NCBI GenBank assembly: GCA_015057085.1
Contig: SVFB01000054.1
Span: 1-34,473, forward strand
Length of the DNA stretch: 34,473 nt
Source of the DNA: Lachnospiraceae bacterium
GTDB lineage: Bacteria > Bacillota > Clostridia > Lachnospirales > Lachnospiraceae
Direction of reading: 5' to 3'
Shown piece after piece: positions 16,362 through 25,613 of the stretch; position 1 is the stretch's first letter, and every line of letters begins with the position of its first letter. The position numbers and the translations under genes are program-made. The notes under the pieces were generated by a model. That model saw only the letters and a program-made list of their open reading frames with translations. It was not told the DNA's origin and did not search any database.

Positions 16362-18527
16362 ATGAAAAAGAAGCAGTTTTTAAGCCTTCTGCTTGTTGCA
16401 GCAATGACAGTTGGCTTAACAGCATGCGGTGGAAATAATAATTCTACCGAGACAAATGCAACAGCTGCTGGTGAGATTCCGGAAGTCGTATATAGCGACG
16501 AAGAATCAGAAAAGCTTTATGATGAGAATCTTGGAGAATTCTATGAAGCTTACCAGAAAGCACTTGCAGAAACAGAAAACGATAAGCGTTATGCTCTTAT
16601 GGCAATCGCAGAGGCAAAACTCCTGGAGACAGGATTGATTATGCCTACAACCCCTCAAGGTGGTTCTTATGCGATTACTCGTACGGCACCAAACACAGCA
16701 TCCACTGTATTATTCGGTGGAGACATGAATCGTTTCGAAAATGTTCTTGTTACAACAGATTTTGTCAAGACAGAGGATTGGGATGCATTAAAGCAGAAAT
16801 TCGAAGATTTAAAGGGAACCGGAACTTACTACGAGACAGCTAAGAAATATCTTGCTGACAAGGGTTACACATTAACTGATACATATAATATTGCTTATTC
16901 AGCAGATCCTGAGACATGGGATGTATTTGCTGAATGGAATGCAACTCTTTATGAGCCACTTTGCAATACATTCGATAACTTAGTACAGTATGATTGCGAA
17001 AATGTTCTTCAGCCTGCATTAGCAGAAAGCTATGAGAAGAAAGTAAATGATGATGGAACAGTTACCTATACATTCAACATTCGTAAGGGTGTTAAGTGGG
17101 TTGATTCTCAGGGCCGTGAGTATGCAGAAGTAACTGCAGACGACTGGGTAGCTGGAGCTGAGCATTTGTTTGATGCAGGTTCAGGAATTGAAACTCTTTG
17201 GGGCGCATCAGGAGCAAACGTTTTAAATGCAGATGCTTATCTTGCAGGTGAAGTTTCTTTTGATGAAGTTGGAGTTAAGGCAGTAGACGATTACACACTT
17301 GAGTATACTCTTGCTGCAGATACCCCTTTCTTTGAAACAATGCTTACATATACAACATTTGCTCCATTAAACCGTGCTTACTACAAGTCACAGGGTGGTA
17401 CATTCTCTGAGGACGGCGATGAATATACATCAGGTGATTATGGTAAATCACAGGATAACATCCTTTACTGTGGACCATATCTTGTAACCAGAGCAGATGC
17501 AGAATCTGCAATCACATTTGACAAGAATGATACATATTGGAATGCTTCTAATATTGCCATTAAGACAATCAACTGGATCTATGATAAGCAAGATGATGTT
17601 AAGAAGACCTATGAGAACTGCAAAACAGGTGTTACTTCAAGTGTTGGGCTTTCACAGGCTATGATAGAGATTGCAAAGGAAGATGGCTTATTTGATGGCT
17701 ATGTGCATATTTCTGCGCTTGACTCAACAAGCTTTATTATTGCATACAATATCAACCGTACAGCAACTGCAAACTTTAACGATTCTTCAGCGCTTGTTAC
17801 AACAAAGGATGAAGAACAGTTAAAGAACTCTGCATTTGCATTAAAGAACAAGCATTTCCGTTTGGCACTCAGCTATGCACTCGACAGATTGACATGGAAT
17901 GAGCAGAGACGTGGCGAAGATCTTAAGGCAATCAATATTGCAAACTCATATACACCTGGTGATTTCGTTCAGTTAACAAACGACTTAACAATTGAAATTA
18001 ACGGTGAGGAAACAACATTTGCTGCAGGAACTTACTATGGAGAAATCATGCAGGCTCAGATTACTGCAGATGGATATCCAATGCAGGTTTGGAGCGAGGA
18101 AGCAAATGATGGCAATGGTGGATCAACCGGATATGACGGATGGTACAATCCAGATGAAGCTGTTAAGGAAATGGAGACTGCAATTGAAGAGTTAAAGGCA
18201 CAGGGTCTTGTAATCGATGCAGACCACAAGATTGTTCTTGAGAAGTGCGTATACTCCGGATCTGATTGGATGGTTAATCAGGCTCAGGCATACAAGCAGT
18301 CTGTAGAAGCAACTTTGGGTGATTATGTAGAAATCGTTATCAATCAGACTGAAGATGTGAATGCATATTACTATTCATGCTACTACAATGAAACCGGTGC
18401 TGAAGCAAACTTTGATATTAATGACTTTACAGGATGGGGACCAGACTTTGGTGACCCATGTACATTCCTTAATACTTTGCTTCCGGATTACAATGGAGCC
18501 TTTACCAAGAACTTTGGTATCTACTAA
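16362..18527 (+). CDS. oppA: Peptide-binding lipoprotein of a peptide ABC importer, apparently circularly permuted
   Basis: The 721-residue lipoprotein has lipobox LTAC with C22, so it should be anchored outside the membrane. It captures peptides for the permease encoded next. The solute-binding family 5 fold is visible from about residue 174: LQPALAESY, TYTFNIRKGVKWVDSQG, GVKAVDDYTLEYTL, FRLALSYALDR, then GWGPDFGDPCTFLNTLLP. The chain ends about 15 residues later. Family members normally continue with a K/D-rich helix (DxxKRxxLYxxAExxL) and a strand with a Pro (IxP). Here a matching segment sits at the N-terminus (about 45-150): ETENDKRYALMAIAEAKLLE then GLIMPTTPQGG. This indicates circular permutation. 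A strong AAGGAGG (16349-16355) precedes the ATG, fitting high expression. A stable hairpin follows the gene (18568-18600). Confidence 0.92.
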   Translation: MKKKQFLSLLLVAAMTVGLTACGGNNNSTETNATAAGEIPEVVYSDEESEKLYDENLGEFYEAYQKALAETENDKRYALMAIAEAKLLETGLIMPTTPQGGSYAITRTAPNTASTVLFGGDMNRFENVLVTTDFVKTEDWDALKQKFEDLKGTGTYYETAKKYLADKGYTLTDTYNIAYSADPETWDVFAEWNATLYEPLCNTFDNLVQYDCENVLQPALAESYEKKVNDDGTVTYTFNIRKGVKWVDSQGREYAEVTADDWVAGAEHLFDAGSGIETLWGASGANVLNADAYLAGEVSFDEVGVKAVDDYTLEYTLAADTPFFETMLTYTTFAPLNRAYYKSQGGTFSEDGDEYTSGDYGKSQDNILYCGPYLVTRADAESAITFDKNDTYWNASNIAIKTINWIYDKQDDVKKTYENCKTGVTSSVGLSQAMIEIAKEDGLFDGYVHISALDSTSFIIAYNINRTATANFNDSSALVTTKDEEQLKNSAFALKNKHFRLALSYALDRLTWNEQRRGEDLKAINIANSYTPGDFVQLTNDLTIEINGEETTFAAGTYYGEIMQAQITADGYPMQVWSEEANDGNGGSTGYDGWYNPDEAVKEMETAIEELKAQGLVIDADHKIVLEKCVYSGSDWMVNQAQAYKQSVEATLGDYVEIVINQTEDVNAYYYSCYYNETGAEANFDINDFTGWGPDFGDPCTFLNTLLPDYNGAFTKNFGIY

Positions 18528-18567
18528 AATATCTGTTAGCTATAGGGATATTAATAAAAACTACGCG

Positions 18568-18600
18568 CGGCAAGCAGTGTCTTTTTGGCACTGCTTACCG
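18568..18600 (+). terminator. Stable intercistronic hairpin after the binding-protein gene
   Basis: GGCAAGCAGTG (18569-18579) pairs with CACTGCTTACC (18589-18599) with one mismatch and a T-rich loop. No T run follows, so it is more likely a 3'-end stabilising or partial-termination hairpin. Such hairpins typically leave more binding-protein mRNA than permease mRNA. Confidence 0.55.
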
Positions 18601-18624
18601 TTGTGTTTATGAAGAGTGACTATT

Positions 18625-20196
18625 ATGACTAAATATTTACTAAAGAGACTCCTTCACGGAGTGATTTCGATTATATTCGTAGTGGCAATTGTAATGCTGC
18701 TGATTTATTCGTTTATGGACCGAAATTTGATTTTCGGTAGTGATTCGGCCTACAGTCATCAGAAGAATAATCAGAAAACATCATATGTATATCAAAAATG
18801 GGAAGATTTTGGATATTTGGATTATGTCCCATACAGTGATTATTTAAAGTCACTGGTGAGCAGTGGTGACATGGATGAAGAAACATATACTGCGGCCGTT
18901 AAACTTGGACAAACCGCTGAGAAGGATTCCGATGCAACTAAGGAATACGTAGCTCAGTTTACTGAATATTATGAATCTAAAGGATACACAATCGAACGTG
19001 TTGATGCCGTTATGCAGAGAAGAAAAGTTGCTGATGGTGGTGCATCATTGCTTTTTGCATATAAGAATATTCCTGTTACAACACGTTTGGTGAAATATTT
19101 TGCCGGATTAATCTCATTTGACAGTGTGAATGCAATTGAAGACATTGAAGGAGAGAGAGGTCTTACATGGACCTGGTATGATCCGGTTTATGGTGGAGAT
19201 AAATTTTCACCGGCATTGATTGGTAATGGAACAAAGCATAAGTATTTAATATATGTTGACAGCAGATTCCCGTTCATTCACCAGAATATGATTAGTATCA
19301 ATTTGGGTGAATCCTATACAGTGAATCAGGGAATTGAGATTACCACAACAATGACTCAGCCACAGGGTAATACCAAGAAATCTTTAATTACCTATGAGAC
19401 AGGATTGGAAGAGATGAGCGCAGATAATTTGCATTCTGCAACCTATTCTGCTACTTCATATCAGGATGATCCGATTGCAGTAGCCAGATATACAGATAAT
19501 TATACGAGTGTTTTATTAAACCGTAGCGGAAAATCCAAGTTAGGATATTCCTTCATTATCGGTATCATCGATGTAGTGCTTGCATATCTGTTGGGACTTC
19601 CACTTGGCGTCCTGATGGCTCGTAAAAAGGATAAACTGATTGATAAAATCGGTACCGTTTACATTATGTTTATTATTGCAATTCCTTCATTGGCATACAT
19701 TTTCTTGTTTAAGGCAATCGGAGGAACTGTATTCCATTTGCCAACACAGTTTGACACTGCAGCGGAAAAATGGACAATGTACATCTTGCCTATCATATCT
19801 CTTTGCTTACCGGCAATCGCAGGTTTAATGAAGTGGATGAGACGATTTATGATTGACCAGATGAGTGCAGACTATGTTAAGTTTGCTAGATCAGGTGGAT
19901 TAAGTGAGAAAGAAATCTTCTCTAAACATATCATGAAGAATGCTGCCGTTCCAATGTGTCATGACATACCTGCAAGTGTGTTGGGCGCATTGACTGGTGC
20001 GATTATTACAGAGCGTGTTTACAGTGTACCTGGTGTCGGAAATGTTTTGACACAGGCAATCAGTAAATATGACAATGGCGTTATCGTAGGTATTACGATG
20101 TTTTACGCGGTATTGTCAGTACTTGCGCTGATTTTGGGCGATGTGTTAATGTCAATTGTCGACCCGAGAATTTCATTCTCTTCAAAGGATAGGTGA
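18625..20196 (+). CDS. oppB: Peptide ABC importer permease, OppB-like, with enlarged outer loop
   Basis: The 523-residue inner-membrane permease probably forms the translocation channel with the OppC-like protein. Helix 1 spans about 9-29. The C-terminal part (about 308-523) is a standard binding-protein-dependent permease domain, with the EAA loop at DYVKFARSGGLSEKEIF and the end motif IVDPRISF. Between them lies an outer region of about 280 residues, far longer than the usual 65-75. It is charged, has no helix long enough to cross the membrane, and is not recognised. The ATG at 18625 is preferred to an in-frame GTG at 18616, because typical family starts (MxKYLLKRLL) begin there. It follows the binding-protein gene after about 100 nt, and its stop lies 5 nt before the next start. 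Confidence 0.9.
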   Translation: MTKYLLKRLLHGVISIIFVVAIVMLLIYSFMDRNLIFGSDSAYSHQKNNQKTSYVYQKWEDFGYLDYVPYSDYLKSLVSSGDMDEETYTAAVKLGQTAEKDSDATKEYVAQFTEYYESKGYTIERVDAVMQRRKVADGGASLLFAYKNIPVTTRLVKYFAGLISFDSVNAIEDIEGERGLTWTWYDPVYGGDKFSPALIGNGTKHKYLIYVDSRFPFIHQNMISINLGESYTVNQGIEITTTMTQPQGNTKKSLITYETGLEEMSADNLHSATYSATSYQDDPIAVARYTDNYTSVLLNRSGKSKLGYSFIIGIIDVVLAYLLGLPLGVLMARKKDKLIDKIGTVYIMFIIAIPSLAYIFLFKAIGGTVFHLPTQFDTAAEKWTMYILPIISLCLPAIAGLMKWMRRFMIDQMSADYVKFARSGGLSEKEIFSKHIMKNAAVPMCHDIPASVLGALTGAIITERVYSVPGVGNVLTQAISKYDNGVIVGITMFYAVLSVLALILGDVLMSIVDPRISFSSKDR

Positions 20197-20201
20197 TAAC
20201 G

Positions 20202-21170
20202 ATGGATTATGATTTAGAACAGTTTGGAATGTCAAAAGAGGAATTGTTTGCTCAGGTTGATCATAACGACTTGGAATCTGAAAAGATTACAGCTCCTCGT
20301 TACTCCTATTGGCATTCTGTATTTAGAGTGTTTTTTAAGAAAAAAATCAATATTTTTATTTTGGTATTGTTAGCAATTATTATTTTGCTTGCGTATTTAT
20401 ATCCATTATTTGTCGAATATGAAAAATATGGAAACCTGTTAGATTCGTCTACCAAGCATTTGAGCCCGGCAAAGGCAATCGAAAAGCTAGGCTTTAGTAT
20501 TCATTGGATTTTAGGAACAGGTGCATCGGGCGAATCCACCTGGGATGCGATTTGGTATGGATCAAGACTTTCAATTTCGCTTGCACTGATTTGTGCCGCA
20601 ATCAATATGACTGTTGGTGTTCTTTTTGGTGCGCTTTGGGGATTCTCAAAGAAGGTTGATGTTGTGATGATTGAGATTTACAATATCATCGCAAATGTTC
20701 CTTATATCCTTGTTGTTTCCGTAATGGTTATGATCATTTCGGCAAACTTTTGGACATTGGTATTTGCTATGACAATTACAGGATGGCTTTCCATTGCATA
20801 CTTTATGCGTACACAGGTTTTAATTATCAGAGACCGTGAGTATAATCTTGCTTCTAAGTGCCTGGGTACCTCATCCTTTAAGATTGCATTGAAAAACATC
20901 TTACCATTTTTAACTTCAGTTATTATGACAGTTGTTGCAACAGAGATTCCTTCCTATATTTCATATGAAGTATTCCTTTCATATATTGGAATGGGTATGT
21001 CTGATACATCCCTCGGCCGTATGATTTACGCTGCCGAGTCTGCGATGGTAACACCGGGATGGCAATTCGAATTCTGGAGCCCTGTAGCAGTTGCTTCTAT
21101 CATTACAGTCGTACTTTATGTCGCAGGACAGAACCTTGGAGATGCTTCCGATCCGCGTACACATATGTAA
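20202..21170 (+). CDS. oppC: Peptide ABC importer permease, OppC-like
   Basis: The 322-residue protein is a typical OppC/DppC permease: a cytoplasmic N-terminal segment, a first helix at about 48-68, an outer loop containing LGTGASGESTWD, then five helices. The EAA loop is REYNLASKCLGTSSFKIALK, and the C-terminal GDASDPR motif is present. It pairs with the OppB-like subunit. The ATG at 20202 is chosen because AGGTGA (20191-20196) lies 5 nt upstream. A GTG at 20193 overlapping the oppB stop is possible and would add only 3 residues. OppD follows 27 nt later. Confidence 0.93.
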   Translation: MDYDLEQFGMSKEELFAQVDHNDLESEKITAPRYSYWHSVFRVFFKKKINIFILVLLAIIILLAYLYPLFVEYEKYGNLLDSSTKHLSPAKAIEKLGFSIHWILGTGASGESTWDAIWYGSRLSISLALICAAINMTVGVLFGALWGFSKKVDVVMIEIYNIIANVPYILVVSVMVMIISANFWTLVFAMTITGWLSIAYFMRTQVLIIRDREYNLASKCLGTSSFKIALKNILPFLTSVIMTVVATEIPSYISYEVFLSYIGMGMSDTSLGRMIYAAESAMVTPGWQFEFWSPVAVASIITVVLYVAGQNLGDASDPRTHM

Positions 21171-21197
21171 AACGAAATAAAAAGGACATAATATATA

Positions 21198-23018
21198 ATG
21201 GAAAACAAAAAAGTTATTTTATCGATTAAAGATTTATATGTGAAGTTCCGTGTGCGTGGTCGTATTCTTACCGCAATTCGAGGAATTTCATTGGATATCT
21301 ACGATAATGAAACTATCGCCATCGTAGGTGAGTCCGGATCCGGAAAGTCTGTTTTTACAAAGACTTTTGCAGGAATGTTGGATTCTAATGGTTTCATTGA
21401 TCAGGGTTCCATCGTATTTAACGATCCGGAATTGTCTGATACAGTAGTTAAGTATGATGCTTCTGCAAAGAATAGGGTTGCAGAATTAAAGGCAAAATTA
21501 GACGAGTATTCTCATTTTGAGTTCGGTTCTGATATTCATAAAGAGATTCTTGCACTCGAAGCTGAAAAGCGTGCCAAGAATGGTCTTTCAGATGAGGAAG
21601 AGGCTGCTTATAAGAAAGAATTAAAAGCAAAGAAGGATGCCAGAGTTGAACTGTTCAACTTGAAGCAGACTTATGATCCTTCTCTTGAAAAAGATAAGAT
21701 TAAAGAAGCAGCTGCCGAGTTAAAGAAAATGGAAGCTGATATCAAAGCTTTTGAGAAGGCAAATGAAGATCTGAAGAAGCAGCGTAGAAATGCTGCTGAG
21801 CAGGATCCTGAATTCATGAAGAATTATCATGAGAAGATGCATGACTTAAAAACTCGTTATGCAGAAGCAATTAAGGCTCAGATTTCAGAAGAAACAAAAG
21901 AAAGAAACGATATTCTTGCAAAAGAGATTTATCTTTCATGCGGACGTTTCAAACTTCGCAAGCGCAGAAAAACTGTGAAAGCCCTTTTAGAGGCAATGAA
22001 GCAGGCCATGATTATGGGCGTTGACTTAAATAACATGGAAGAGCGTAACAAGGTATTTGATCCAGTTACTTTCCGTGTGAAATTTGAAAATATTATTTCT
22101 ATGGCTGAGCACATTAAGATGTTGAATCCGGAGCAGGAAATCTCTGCAGATGATTCCAGAAACAACATTGAAATGCTTCACGGCGAGTGTGTATTAAACC
22201 TCGCAAGTTTTAAGGATGCAACAGACTGGATGCAGGTTCGTGGTGCGAAAATTGCCACCGTATTCCAGGATCCGATGACTTCCTTAAACCCGATTCTTAC
22301 AATTGGTAAGCAGATTTCATCTATCATCATGAAGCATCAGGGTTGCTCTGAGGCAGATGCGAGATTGCGTGCCATCGAGATTATGGGTAAGGTTGGTATC
22401 CCGAATCCGGAACTTCGTTTCGACGATTATCCGTTCCAGTATTCAGGTGGTATGAGACAGCGTATCGTAATCGCAATTGCGCTTTCCTGCCAGCCTAAGA
22501 TTTTGATTTGTGATGAGCCGACCACAGCATTGGATGTTACAATTCAGGCACAGATTCTTCAGTTGATTAAGGATCTGCAGAAAGAATTTAATTTCACCAC
22601 CGTATTCATTACACATGACCTCGGTGTGGTTGCAAATGTAGCAGACCGTGTGGCTGTTCTCTATGCAGGACAGGTGATTGAGGTAGGAAATGTAGAAGAA
22701 GTCTTCTACAATCCGCAGCATCCATATACATGGGCACTGCTTTCCTCATTGCCACAGTTGGCAACAAAGGATACCAAGTTGTATTCAATCACAGGTACTC
22801 CGCCATCACTTTATAATGCAATCAAGGGAGATGCTTTTGCACCTCGTAACCCATATTGCATGAAGATTGATACTTTAGCAGAGCCGCCTATGTTTAAGGT
22901 GTCTGATACACATTATGCAAAAACATGGCTTCTTCATCCGGATGCGCCAAAGGTTGAAAAACCTGAAATTATTCAGGACATCCATGAGAAGCTGTTAAAG
23001 ACTTATAATTTGCAATAG
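21198..23018 (+). CDS. oppD: Peptide ABC importer ATPase, OppD-like, with coiled-coil insertion
   Basis: The 606-residue ATPase drives peptide uptake together with the OppF-like subunit. Motifs: Walker A GESGSGKS (44-51), Q-loop VFQDP (Q357), signature YSGGMRQR (415-422), Walker B ICDEPT (D439, E440), H473 in ITHD, and the C-terminal OppD/F domain with HPYTWALL. OppD proteins are usually about 330 residues. The excess lies between Walker A and the Q-loop, where about 240 residues (about 90-340) rich in Lys, Glu and Ala are predicted to form long coiled coils. All catalytic motifs are intact, so the enzyme should be active. Codon use and base content in the insertion look like the rest of the gene. 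Confidence 0.93.
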   Translation: MENKKVILSIKDLYVKFRVRGRILTAIRGISLDIYDNETIAIVGESGSGKSVFTKTFAGMLDSNGFIDQGSIVFNDPELSDTVVKYDASAKNRVAELKAKLDEYSHFEFGSDIHKEILALEAEKRAKNGLSDEEEAAYKKELKAKKDARVELFNLKQTYDPSLEKDKIKEAAAELKKMEADIKAFEKANEDLKKQRRNAAEQDPEFMKNYHEKMHDLKTRYAEAIKAQISEETKERNDILAKEIYLSCGRFKLRKRRKTVKALLEAMKQAMIMGVDLNNMEERNKVFDPVTFRVKFENIISMAEHIKMLNPEQEISADDSRNNIEMLHGECVLNLASFKDATDWMQVRGAKIATVFQDPMTSLNPILTIGKQISSIIMKHQGCSEADARLRAIEIMGKVGIPNPELRFDDYPFQYSGGMRQRIVIAIALSCQPKILICDEPTTALDVTIQAQILQLIKDLQKEFNFTTVFITHDLGVVANVADRVAVLYAGQVIEVGNVEEVFYNPQHPYTWALLSSLPQLATKDTKLYSITGTPPSLYNAIKGDAFAPRNPYCMKIDTLAEPPMFKVSDTHYAKTWLLHPDAPKVEKPEIIQDIHEKLLKTYNLQ

Positions 23019-23030
23019 GAGAGAAATATC

Positions 23031-24332
23031 GTGTCTAATAATCAAAAAACAAACAGTGCTTCCGCTTTTCCGGAGCACGGTCCTTTGGATGAGAATGGCC
23101 GCGAGATTTTACTCTCGGTCAAGAATATTGATATCACCTTTGGGAAAGGTGATTCCGCTGTTAAGGCAGTAAAGAATGCAAGTTTTGACATCTATAAGGG
23201 AGAAACTTTCTCCCTGGTAGGTGAGTCAGGATCCGGAAAGACCACAATCGGTCGTGCGGTAATCCGTGTTAATCCACTTTCCGCAGGAGAGATTGATTAC
23301 AAGGGTGTTCGTATTTCCGGTAAGATTCCAAAGAGCCTTGACCGCGAAGTAATCAGAAATGTGCAGATGGTATTCCAGGATCCTGCCGCTTCATTGAACG
23401 AGCGTGCAACTGTAGATTATATTATCTCAGAGGGTCTGACCAACTTCCATCTTTACGAAAACGAAGCAGAGCGTGTCGCTAAGGTAGAAAACATGATTCA
23501 GCAGGTTGGATTGCTTCCTGAGCATTTGACCCGTTATCCTCATGAATTCTCCGGTGGACAGCGTCAGCGAATCGGAATCGCGCGTGCCATGGTTATGGAA
23601 CCGGAACTTGTCGTAGCAGACGAACCGATTTCCGCTTTGGACGTTTCCATTCGTGCACAAGTACTGAATCTGTTAAAGAGATTCCAGAAAGAGAAAGATG
23701 TCACCTACTTGTTCATCGCACATGACCTTTCTGTTGTACGTTTTATTTCAGATCGTATCGGCGTTATCTACAAAGGTAACATCGTAGAAGTTGCAGAGTC
23801 AGAGGAACTCTTTAACTTCCCGCTTCATCCATATACACATTCTCTTCTTTCAGCAATTCCGATTCCGGATCCGAAGCTGGAGAAGAATAAGAAGCTGTAT
23901 ATCTATGATCCGGATATGCATGACTACAGTGAAGATAAGCCGGAGTTTGTAAATATCGGCCACAATCACTGGGTATGGGGTAACAAGAAAGAAATCGAGG
24001 AGTACAAGGCAATCCGTGAAAAGAATGTTCCTGTACAGTCTATTTCGATTATTGACCCGGACAAGAAAGACGAAAACGGAAATGCACAAAAGGCAACTGA
24101 ACTTCGTGCCGAAGATATTAAACTTCCGCCATTGCATGATACAGGAAGCATCTGGCTTACTATTTTAAGCTTCTTCTTGTTTATTCCTGGTATCATTGCT
24201 GCAGTATTGTTTAAGAAGCATAATTATATTCGCAATTACAAAGCTTGTAAGCTTGGTGTGAAGATCTTCTTGATTCTGTTGGCGATTGTTGTATTCATCT
24301 ACATCTTCGGATTTATTATGATTCATTTTTAA
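23031..24332 (+). CDS. oppF: Peptide ABC importer ATPase, OppF-like, with C-terminal membrane hairpin
   Basis: The 433-residue protein starts at GTG (23031), with GGAGAG just upstream. It is a standard OppF/DppF ATPase to about residue 330: Walker [10 protein letters not shown] (64-72), [12 protein letters not shown], signature FSGGQRQR, Walker [13 protein letters not shown]-loop IAHDLS, and [12 protein letters not shown]. OppF proteins normally end soon after. Here about 65 extra residues at the end form two hydrophobic helices (about 373-395 and 408-433) joined by a short basic loop ([13 protein letters not shown]). This would anchor the ATPase in the membrane independently of the permeases. 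The next gene starts 2 nt after the stop. Confidence 0.93.
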   Translation: MSNNQKTNSASAFPEHGPLDENGREILLSVKNIDITFGKGDSAVKAVKNASFDIYKGETFSLVGESGSGKTTIGRAVIRVNPLSAGEIDYKGVRISGKIPKSLDREVIRNVQMVFQDPAASLNERATVDYIISEGLTNFHLYENEAERVAKVENMIQQVGLLPEHLTRYPHEFSGGQRQRIGIARAMVMEPELVVADEPISALDVSIRAQVLNLLKRFQKEKDVTYLFIAHDLSVVRFISDRIGVIYKGNIVEVAESEELFNFPLHPYTHSLLSAIPIPDPKLEKNKKLYIYDPDMHDYSEDKPEFVNIGHNHWVWGNKKEIEEYKAIREKNVPVQSISIIDPDKKDENGNAQKATELRAEDIKLPPLHDTGSIWLTILSFFLFIPGIIAAVLFKKHNYIRNYKACKLGVKIFLILLAIVVFIYIFGFIMIHF

Positions 24333-24334
24333 TT

Positions 24335-25561
24335 ATGTCAAAGAGATATGCAAAAGATAGGACCAAGGAACGCTATGGTCCAAAAATCGAAAAAGTAAAT
24401 ATTTCGGAGAAATACTTCTGGCCGCGAGTGATCGCGGCCGGAGTGCTTTTGGTCATCGGTGGAATCACGCTGGGCTATTCCTGCTCTAAATTTTTTGGCG
24501 CTGATTCCGGATGGCAGGAGATTTCTACGGATTCTTCAGAAGAGATCAACTATGGTTCAGAATTTACACTCTATTACAACATCGGTGCTTCCGGTGTCCG
24601 TGCGGGTGTGGAGAGCCGTGAATTGACTGCGCTTTATACGCAGGCACAGATTGATGCATATGCTTATTTTAATTCCGATCAGGAAAGCGGCGAGTATGCA
24701 AATATCTATGACATCAACCAAAGTCCAAACACTGTTCTGACCGTCTCAGATGCGCTTTATCAGGCTTTTGAGACAATGGAAGCGTATGATGCGCGCTGGA
24801 TGTATTTGGGGCCGATTTACGCCTCTTATAGCAATCTGTTTTCCAGTGAGGATGATGTCATAGCAGAGGATTACGACCCGTATCAAAATACTGAGCTGGA
24901 AACCTATTATGCGCAAATTGCAGCCTATGCCGCTGATGAAAGCCAGATTTCCATAGAACTTTTAGGAGATAATCAGGTCCGATTGAACGTATCTGATGAA
25001 TATATGTCCTTCATCACAGCAAATGGGATTGATCAATTGATTGAATTTGATTATATGCGAAATGCATTTGTGTCGGATTATGTCGCCGGCGTTTTGGCGG
25101 ATGCAGGATATACCAACGGATGTCTGACCAGTTATGACGGATATATCAATTATCTGGATGATGGAGAATACAGCTATTCTTATACCATCTATGATAGGGA
25201 TGGAACCTCAATCCAGAATATTGCGGAAGGTTCCATTGCCGGAATGAAATCGGCAGTGGTGTTTAAGGATTTTGCGGTTGCAGACCTAGAGAATTATCGT
25301 TATTATATTTATAGTGACGGAACTGCCAGAACTTCTTATATCAGTATAGAGGATGGTAAAGATTATGCGGCAACGCCGTATTTGTATGCGGCTTCTGACT
25401 GCAAGAGTTGCGCTGAAGTATTGCTTCAAATGCTTCCTGTCTATGTGCAGAATGAATTTGATGCGGATGCTGCCTTTGCACTTGAGAGCGAGGGAATCTA
25501 TGCTCTTTATACGAAGGATCAAAAGGCGCAGACAAACCTTCCGAATAATGAATATAATTAG
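24335..25561 (+). CDS. Membrane-anchored degenerate ApbE-like protein
   Basis: The 408-residue protein has a basic N-terminus, one transmembrane helix (about 32-51) and a large outer domain. By eye the domain follows the order of ApbE (FAD:protein FMN transferase): a segment like the 'VNPTVGPL' region (LGPIYASYSNLF); a segment like the flavin-binding GGIAKGYAVDRAAELL...NLGGNI region (IEFDYMRNAFVSDYVAGVLADAGYTN then SYDGYIN); and a segment like the HIIDPRTG...ADALSTAL region (SYISIEDGKDY then ASDCKSCAEVLLQML). The key flavin and metal residues are not conserved, so transferase activity is unlikely. There is no ribosome site; translation probably couples to oppF, 2 nt upstream. A role as an importer accessory is inferred from the operon. 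The family call needs a profile search. Confidence 0.6.
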   Translation: MSKRYAKDRTKERYGPKIEKVNISEKYFWPRVIAAGVLLVIGGITLGYSCSKFFGADSGWQEISTDSSEEINYGSEFTLYYNIGASGVRAGVESRELTALYTQAQIDAYAYFNSDQESGEYANIYDINQSPNTVLTVSDALYQAFETMEAYDARWMYLGPIYASYSNLFSSEDDVIAEDYDPYQNTELETYYAQIAAYAADESQISIELLGDNQVRLNVSDEYMSFITANGIDQLIEFDYMRNAFVSDYVAGVLADAGYTNGCLTSYDGYINYLDDGEYSYSYTIYDRDGTSIQNIAEGSIAGMKSAVVFKDFAVADLENYRYYIYSDGTARTSYISIEDGKDYAATPYLYAASDCKSCAEVLLQMLPVYVQNEFDADAAFALESEGIYALYTKDQKAQTNLPNNEYN

Positions 25562-25568
25562 ACATTTT

Positions 25569-25599
25569 AATCGCCGTTGCAAAACGGCGATTTTTTTTT
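25569..25599 (+). terminator. Intrinsic terminator of the peptide importer operon
   Basis: AATCGCCGTT (25569-25578) and AACGGCGATT (25583-25592) form a 10-bp perfect stem with a GCAA tetraloop, followed by a long T run. A TATAAT (25553-25558) with a weak -35 (CAGACA, 25529-25534) lies just upstream inside the coding end and could be a promoter, but transcripts from it would meet this hairpin at once. Confidence 0.93.
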
Positions 25600-25613
25600 G
25601 AAAGAGGCGACAG

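Noticed and set aside
18616-18624. GTG start for the OppB-like permease
   Set aside because: The family's usual N-terminus begins at the ATG 9 nt downstream.
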